From Paracentrotus lividus (taxonomy: Eukaryota > Echinodermata > Echinoidea > Camarodonta > Echinidae): DNA of 64,000 nt. The stretch's first letter is position 1; each line of letters begins with the position of its first letter. Under the pieces are notes generated by a model. That model ran no database searches and had not been told where the DNA came from. It saw only the letters and a program-made list of their open reading frames with translations. The position numbers and the translations under genes were made by a program. This document shows positions 57,531 through 64,000 of the stretch, one piece after another. Location of the stretch: NCBI GenBank assembly GCA_940671915.1, contig CALNVZ010003434.1:8871613-8935612 (forward strand). Direction: 5' to 3'.

Positions 57531-58653
57531 ACCGTACATATCTACCTATATTTATATGAATGTGTGTATACAAGCATTACCCCCAGCCCAACAATGGACA
57601 CTGCGATCATTTACCATCGAATGTGTCACATTGAGGAAAAGAGGAAATTTCGACGATCACCCCCCCCCCCACATCGCCAAAACAAATCGACACCGTTGTT
57701 ACCTTCACCATGTAAACTCCATCCTTCAAAGATCATATTATATTATAATAGTTTCTCATTACATGGCTGAGCTCCTTCGCAGAATATCCATAAAGATCAT
57801 AATCTATTCAAAGAGAGAGACAGAGAGAGAATTCGATAAAAGTGCCTAATAAAGAAAGAAAAAAATAATGCGTGCTCTATTTATCTTTATTTGGTAATAC
57901 AGTATGGACATGTGTAATACCGACAAGGATTTGGAGCCACTGATTGCTGAGGTAAACGGTGAAGGCAAACTGACTGTAACCGTTGTGAAGCATGGTCAGG
58001 TAGGATATTATGCCTGGAGGGGGCTTTTCAATCTTTAAACAATACCGTATACATATGAATAATGTAAAAATGAAATGCTGTGCTTCGGTGCAAAAATGAA
58101 AAAAATTAACATACACCTCAACAAGAAAAACAATTCTTCTTGTTGCGGTGTTTTTATGAATCTGGCAATGTTTGCAGAAAGCTAGCACTAAATAAAGACC
58201 TTAGAGCTACGTCTGAACTAGTTTATATTTATTTGTAAAGTAAATGTTTGTGTTTGATGCAGTATGTACAACTTGGCCTGTTACGTCACATTATCAAGAA
58301 AATGGCTGCGCCCATGTCACGCAATTAAACTGTTAGTATCCTCAGAATATATTCCTTGATGTCTCTCTCATACACTTGTAATAAACAGATCCAGCAGTAA
58401 GGAAAACAATTAATCTCTCGGAATAGCTAAAGTTATTTCTTGAGCTTTGGTTTCCTCATTTTATCAAGAAGGATAAGAATTTCCCTGTTTTTATGTTTTT
58501 ACGCAGAGCAGTAACGGACATTTTCGACAAAGACATATTGAGCTGAAACAGACTTCAATTACATTGAGCTGCACAATTTCCCTCTTTGATTTGTTTGAAG
58601 TCAACGCAACTCAAGTCATGCACTGTTCGCATCCAGGTCACTGACATCTGATA
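57531..58653. other. No gene seen
   Basis: Frames of up to 161 codons at 57364-57849 cross repeat DNA and show no domain. Otherwise unremarkable AT-rich DNA. Confidence 0.5.
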
Positions 58654-58970
58654 AGCCCGCGTCACACAGTCTCAAAGTTGAGCAAGGATAGACACACGGT
58701 CATGGAAATTTTTAAATTTAATTGCTCCGATTACGAAAGCAGCGGGCCATTCGTGTACCCTTCGTGTGTTGTTCGCACTGGCATAAATCCGAAAGAATGC
58801 TATTCACCTGGGGATATTACATAATAATACAAAGCGTCATCCCCCTAAATAATATAAATCACGAGCAGTGGTTGTTCTGGTGCAATCGGCTTACTTCGCG
58901 CAAACCGTAATATTCACCACTCGTATGTCCATCGTTGCTCAACTTCGGAACGGTGCAGTGTGACGCCAGC
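58654..58970. mobile_element. Small TIR element (~317 bp)
   Basis: Ends AGCCCGCGTCACACAGTCTC and GTGCAGTGTGACGCCAGC are imperfect inverted repeats. TTGAGCAAGG faces GTTGCTCAACTT. The right half matches 34960-35026. Confidence 0.6.
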
Positions 58971-60239
58971 ATAGCTGGACGCACGCTTGATATTGGATAT
59001 TAGTCGTAGTCAAGGTAGTAGTTGATGAAAAAAAAATCATATGAAATCAATAATAGGTATTCGAACTCATTCATTTTATTTTTCATACGTCCAAAGGAAC
59101 GATTAATGAGTGGTTCATTTTGAGTCGAACTGGAGATCAAAAGTTTGACCCGGTGGAATTCCAGGGAAATTTATTTTTTATTACTTTTATTGGTTGCCAA
59201 AGATGCTCAAAAACTCCATTGTCTCCTTCTAGTGCATTAGAAAAAGAGTCGCAAACCCTGCCGTAATATCTTCACAAGAAAAAGAGAAATATTGAACCAA
59301 GTAAAGCCAATAGTTTGAATGGCTAATTTTTATCGATTTTCTCTATTCTCATTTTTAACACATTGGTCTAAATAATGGAGAGTCAATTATAGGTGTTAGT
59401 TATCTATATGTACATCCACGTGAAGGCAGCATCTTTAAATTTGAAATTATTAAGCTATGAGGGATATTTTTGTTCATATTCTTCAAAAAACACAAAATTT
59501 GGCACAAGTATGTTACCCATACCAATTTTTTTTTCATTTCTTGTATGGTTTACTTACATCGTGTATGACTTTGGTAATTTTGTTGTTGTTGTCATGTTTG
59601 GTTCTAGTTGTTATGAGTTTGAAATTGCGCATCACTGGATTATGGTCTGAGCCCACCTCGGCAGAACAATAGGATCTCAAACTGTATTTTTGGTAAGAGT
59701 CAACCTTATGGATACAATTAATTTTGAAAAAAATATGTAATGAACTCACACATGACGTATTCAGTTACATTGGTTTAGGTTGTAATCACAATATACATTT
59801 CTTCAATTCAAAGCGGTTTTGATACATGTATACATTATATCTACTCATATAAAATTATTTATACTTTTTGTTTATATCAACAGAGTTTTACTGCATGTAT
59901 ATGTTTATGTCAATTGATGTATATATTTATTCTTTTTACACGATTTGTATTTTTTCATAGGAAATTAATATTAGTGCATATCAATAACTTTTCAGCATAT
60001 TATTATGTGTTTTCAAGAGATCGCCAGATTATGATATATTTGTGGTAACGATACCACATTCATACATCATTTGAGAAGATTTCAGACCTGTACGATTTTT
60101 CCCAACTGTACCATTTTTTTAAAACACAGACATAGTTAGTAGGTCATTGTATAAATTTTATAAGCGGAATGGAAAACAAAAAAAAATAATAAAAAAAATC
60201 TGCTCGTAGCTTCTATGCTCCTTTTCTACCGAGCTTTCA
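58971..60239. other. No gene seen
   Basis: AT-rich without domain-bearing frames. Confidence 0.5.
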
Positions 60240-60545
60240 ATTATGTGAGATTCGTATGTTAAAGTAAACCTTGTAAAGCCGTGTGTGTGCTATCTTTATT
60301 TTTTCTTACATATTTTACGCTTTAATTCTCATTGTAAATATGTTCTAGTCATCGGTTATTTTAAATACCTTTATTTTTGGTGTATGTACCATGTGAGGGG
60401 CCCCTATAGCTCTGCTTCTGCGGGGTCCCAAACCTATCATGATTTTCTTTTTTTTAATCATGTTATTATTTCATGTAATGTCAACTGATTGTAAAATGTT
60501 GTGGTCGATCAGTTTGAATAAAATTGAACTTGAACATAAAAAATA
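60240..60545 (+). other. Possible LINE or transcript 3' end
   Basis: GTTTGAATAAAATTGAACTT (60511-60530, containing AATAAA) followed by GAACATAAAAAATAAAAAAC resembles a processed 3' end with an A-rich tail. No coding sequence precedes it here. A decayed retroelement tail is as likely as a gene 3' end. Confidence 0.35.
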
Positions 60546-60847
60546 AAAAACAAACAAACATATCAGCAGTATTACGATTGTTGTGTATCAATTACTTGAC
60601 TTGAGACTACTACGACAGTGAACAAAAGGCGAGGTACGTAAAGTAAGATTGGATTTTATTGACACTGTATTCACAAAACAAAGTCGATGAGTAGAATCGT
60701 GGTATAAGGTCAATATCCAAATTCAGACACTTCAAAACCAGTTGTATGTACATGTATATGGAAGTAGTAATTAGAATGGTCATAATACCAGTATAGGTAT
60801 GGAAATATTTGGATTTATAAAGTGCATTTCAAATAGGATACAAGGCA

Positions 60848-60960
60848 GGCGCAGATTCAGGGGGGCGGCGGGCCCGCCCCCTCTCCGCCCCCCCCCCAAA
60901 AAAAAAAGAAAAGAGAAAAGAAAAAAAAAGAAGAAAGAAAGAAAGAAAGAGAAGGGAATA
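60848..60960 (+). repeat. GGCGCAGATTCAGGGGGG element with A/GAAA tail
   Basis: GGCGGCGGGCCC head, C-run, then AAAGAAAAGAGAAAAG and GAAA repeats. Similar GGCGGNTCCAGG ends flank the nested MITE at 7547-7693. Confidence 0.6.
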
Positions 60961-61309
60961 AGGCCCGATGCTTGTACAATTTTCGCCCAACTTTATTCAA
61001 TAAGAAGCGTGAAATAGACTAAACGACCATAACGAAGCCCTTTAATGTGGGGGAGGGTCCACGAGGCCGATTTTTCTCATATTATATTTTGCAATATACT
61101 GCTCAAACGCCGTTTTTATAAGAAAAAGAAATAGGCCTACATTACTGACGAAAAGTAAAAATAAAGAAAATACTTAAAACTAAAGTTTCGAAATTTCACA
61201 CAGAAAAGAGGCCCCGTGGATCCTCGGCCTCGTGGGCCCTCACCCTTGTAGGAATACTAGAAAGTGCCCCTTTATTTATTCCATATATCTTTTTAAAACC
61301 CAAACATTT

Positions 61310-61855
61310 CGAAGCGACCCCCGGATGGGCGTGAAGGGGGCATGAAAATGGGAAGAATAAGAAAAGGGGAAAAATAAGAAGAGAAAAATAAGAAAAATGG
61401 AGGGGAAGGGAACAAAAAGAAAAAAATAGAGAGAGAGAGAGAGAAAGAAAGAGGGGGACGACGAAGTAGAAGACAAAAAAAAAAGAAAAAAGAAAACGAA
61501 AAAGACAAATAAGGAAATTAAAATATATAAAAAAAGTAGTGGAAGGGGGTTCTAAATGGATCTCAAACTTAGGACGCCAAATGGATCTCAAAATTAAGGG
61601 GAGCCAATTCCATCTTAAACTGCGGGGGCTCCAAATCGATAACAAACTTATGGGTGCCAAATTTATCTCAAACTTTAATAGGGAGGTAAAAATTGACGTG
61701 ACATAAGAGGGTGATCTTAAACGTAGGGGCGCCAAATTGATTTTAAAATCAAAGAGGTGCGCCAAATCGTCTCAACATAAGGGGGCATCAAATTGATCTT
61801 AAACTTAAGGGGTGCCAAAGCGCTTTTGAAATTAAAGGGCGCCAAGTTGGGAAAG
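61310..61855 (-). repeat. Second locus of GA tract plus GGGGCGCCAAAT units
   Basis: GCGACCCCCGGATGGGCG-type head (61313), purine tract (61330-61540), then about ten diverged units of GGNGCCAAATNGATCTTAAAC (61560-61855). The order matches 25735-27440. Frames through it are low-complexity. Confidence 0.85.
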
Positions 61856-62067
61856 GCCGTCGTCCATCTGACCCCATAACTTAAAAGAAGTTTCTAAAAC
61901 GGAGTGGAGGATAAAAGGGGGAAATATTTTTTTTTTCATAGGAACTTCAAATTTACTACATGTATGTCAAAAACAGTTTAAGTGTTGAACTTTCATAGCA
62001 AAGCGGATTATTACTTGTGACAGGTAACCATGATCACAGACAACTTAATAATAAATTCATTTTTAAA
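61856..62067. other. No gene seen
   Basis: AT-rich spacer. Confidence 0.5.
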
Positions 62068-62992
62068 CTACACAATCATCTGCGATGAAAGAACATGAAC
62101 ATAAATAGTGATCTAAATCTTTATAGTTGTTTTTTGTAACAATATTACCCCCAAATCCCATTCATTTTGCATGATAGGAAACCTGAAGAGATAACATTGT
62201 ACACTGCGTCCCAAAAAAGAACTATTCATTTATGAAATGGCTACCAAATAAAAAAAGATATGGTTCTTGGGGAAAAAGTTTAGATAAGGCTCATATCCTC
62301 AACTATCATTATGACACAAAAAATTCCGAAAACTTACACATTCTTCAGTGAGCAATGCCCACTTTTGTGAAGGACACAAAAAATAGCCTGCGCAGGAATT
62401 CAGTATTCATTTATCACCTTTGTATGGCACGCCAGGAGGGATTCAAGCAATAACGGAATAAATCGGCCAACAAAGACAAAAATAAACTGAAGTCAAAGCA
62501 AAAATCGATGATATGAAAACAAAATGGTGAAAAATACTTTTCTGCATAGTATTGCTTATTTATTTCTGACTTTCGGTATATCTTTTACTCTGTTAGCTCA
62601 TGTATTCCATTATTGCTTGAATCCCTTCTGGCGCGCCATACAAACGTGATAAATGAATAGCGAATTCCTGCGCAGGCTATTTTTTGTGTCCTTCACAAAA
62701 GTGGGCATTGCTCACTGAAGAATGTGTAAGTTTTCGGAATTGTTTGTGTCATAATGATAGTTGAGGATATGAGCCTTATCTAAACTTTTTCCCCAAATAC
62801 CATATCTTTTTTTATTTGGTAGCCATTTCATAAATGTATAGTTCTTTTTTGGGACGCAGTGTACAATGTTATCTCTTCAGGTTTCCTATCATGCAAAATG
62901 AATGGGATTTGGGGGTAATATTGTTACAAAAAACAACTATAAAGATTTAGATCACTATTTATGTTCAAGTTCTTTCATCGCAGATGATTGTG
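62068..62992. mobile_element. Large palindrome, ~430-bp arms
   Basis: The left arm (to about 62515) and right arm (from about 62560) are near-identical inverted copies: CACAATCATCTGCGATGAAA versus TTTCATCGCAGATGATTGTG. The inner part is framed by CACTGCGTCCCAAAAAAGAA (62203) and TTCTTTTTTGGGACGCAGTG. The spacer is about 45 bases. The outer 130 bp of each arm lie outside the CACTGCG ends, so flanking DNA was inverted and duplicated with the element. Parts of the family recur at 39078-39200 and 53090-53330. Confidence 0.92.
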
Positions 62993-63098
62993 TCCTTCAC
63001 AAAAGTGCATTGCTCACCGAAGAATGCGTTATTTTCGGTTTTTTTTTTTTTTTTTTGGTGTCATAATGATAGTTGAGGATATAAGCTTTATATACATA

Positions 63099-64000
63099 CA
63101 CTGTTCGTCATAAAGGTGGAATATTTTTTTCTGGCTCAAGCGACATTATGTTGCTCCGTTATTAATTTCTTGAATGTGTTTGTCACCGCTTTCACTTTCT
63201 GGGATCCTGGGTAGATCTTGGACGCTCCCCCAACCCTTCCCGGGGAATTTTCTTTAAAAAAGTTTGTCACCCCAAGAAGATGGCCATTTTCGTCATTTTT
63301 TCTTATTTTGGGGGCCCTTTTTTTGTTCACGCCACCCACTAAGGCCCCCTCAGTCCTATCCCAAGGAAACACGTCTGAGGTGGAGATTCGTTATTGTTCT
63401 TTAAATTAAATCTAGATTTATGGTTACAGGCTTGACTCTCTTGTCTAGGGGAGGGGTCAAAATTTATTTTGATAGGGGTTCAACTTTCATTTTATTCATT
63501 TTTACACCATGGAAATTTCTATCTTCCCTAAATTGTATTGTAAAATCTCAACCAAACATAAATCAAAATAAAATACTATCAATAATGACTATTTACAGCC
63601 TTGTCATCTAGGCTAAACAAAATTTAAGGGGAAAATGATGATGTTTAAGGGTCAAATGTGGTTTTTAATTTCTTTTGTTTTCAGCATAAATATGGAATAA
63701 AATATTCCGAATTTTCACCAAACTCGTTTTTTACTTCAACCCCTCCCCTAGACAAGAGACCTAAGCCTGTCCCCAGAAATATAGATTTAACTTCAAGAAC
63801 AATATAAAACAGTACACCTCAGTCGCGTTTCCTGGGGGTAGGACTGAGGGGGCTTGATTGACCGGGAAAACAAAAAGGGGCCCCAAAATGAGAAAAAATT
63901 ACAAAAATGGGCATCACGGGGGTTGACAAAACTTTTTTGGAAAAAGGTCCACGTGAAGGGTAGGGAGAATGTCCAAGATATAGCAAGTGTCCCAAAGTGT
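63099..64000. mobile_element. Second copy of TA-flanked MITE, interrupted, runs off window
   Basis: Starts CACTGTTCGTCATAAAGGTG after TA, as at 36607, and follows it closely to about 63400. It resumes at about 63770 and continues to the window end. The 63410-63770 insert is flanked by the inverted phrases CTTGACTCTCTTGTCTAGGG and CCCTAGACAAGAGACCTAAG: a nested palindromic element. Confidence 0.85.

Noticed and set aside
57364..57849. 161-codon plus-strand frame
   Set aside because: Starts in the GC-palindrome repeat cluster and has no recognisable domain.
61196..61765. 189-codon minus-strand frame rich in Phe, Leu and Ser
   Set aside because: Reads the GA tract and the GGGGCGCCAAAT minisatellite in complement; a matching low-complexity frame appears at 25712-26023.

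Overview
This is a eukaryotic, AT-rich, intron-bearing and very repeat-dense window with one 22-base run of N, so it comes from a draft animal genome. The content points to a deuterostome marine invertebrate, most likely an echinoderm of the sea-urchin kind. It holds a Death-NACHT-LRR immune receptor gene (these families are hugely expanded in sea urchins) and an L2/CR1-like retrotransposon whose protein carries a 2A-like peptide near its N-terminus, as described for sea-urchin elements. A hemichordate or cephalochordate cannot be excluded from sequence alone.

The only host gene I can support is the NLR gene on the plus strand. I assemble it from six exons with matching splice phases: a short start exon (6740-6844), a Death-domain exon (12374-12678), a large NACHT exon (13009-14531), a 20.9-kb intron, and three LRR exons (35473-35661, 36156-36296 and 37232 to about 37594). 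The first three exons give exactly 633 codons, and each LRR exon then starts in phase 0. The gene may continue past the last exon. Its role is inferred from the family: an intracellular sensor, with Death for signalling, NACHT for ATP-driven oligomerisation and LRRs for recognition.

Layout. 1-4226: long inverted repeats and TA-microsatellite-flanked fragments with hammerhead-ribozyme-like cores. 4227-6700: tandem and inverted duplications and a 600-bp TAC microsatellite. 6740-37600: the NLR gene. Its introns hold two foldback elements (about 8.1-10.8 kb and 16.0-19.8 kb) made of 155-bp repeats with a YY1-like GATGGCGGCC motif, a 1.4-kb inverted repeat, minisatellites, and a palindromic GGTATT/AATACC satellite field (30.8-34.5 kb). 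A 340-bp inverted-repeat pair lies just inside the two ends of the giant intron. 37600-42880: mostly non-coding, with a TTAA-flanked foldback element. 42878-52614: two abutting 3-kb terminal-inverted-repeat elements, the first split by a nearly intact, full-length L2/CR1-like retrotransposon (43813-47617, minus strand). 52615-64000: tRNA-derived SINE relics, a dead mariner-type transposon, GC-palindrome repeats, a large palindrome (62.07-62.99 kb) and a second copy of a TA-flanked MITE that also sits in an NLR intron.

The window therefore shows one immune receptor gene that has been expanded by mobile and satellite DNA. Much of that DNA is palindromic and would fold strongly as RNA or single-stranded DNA.
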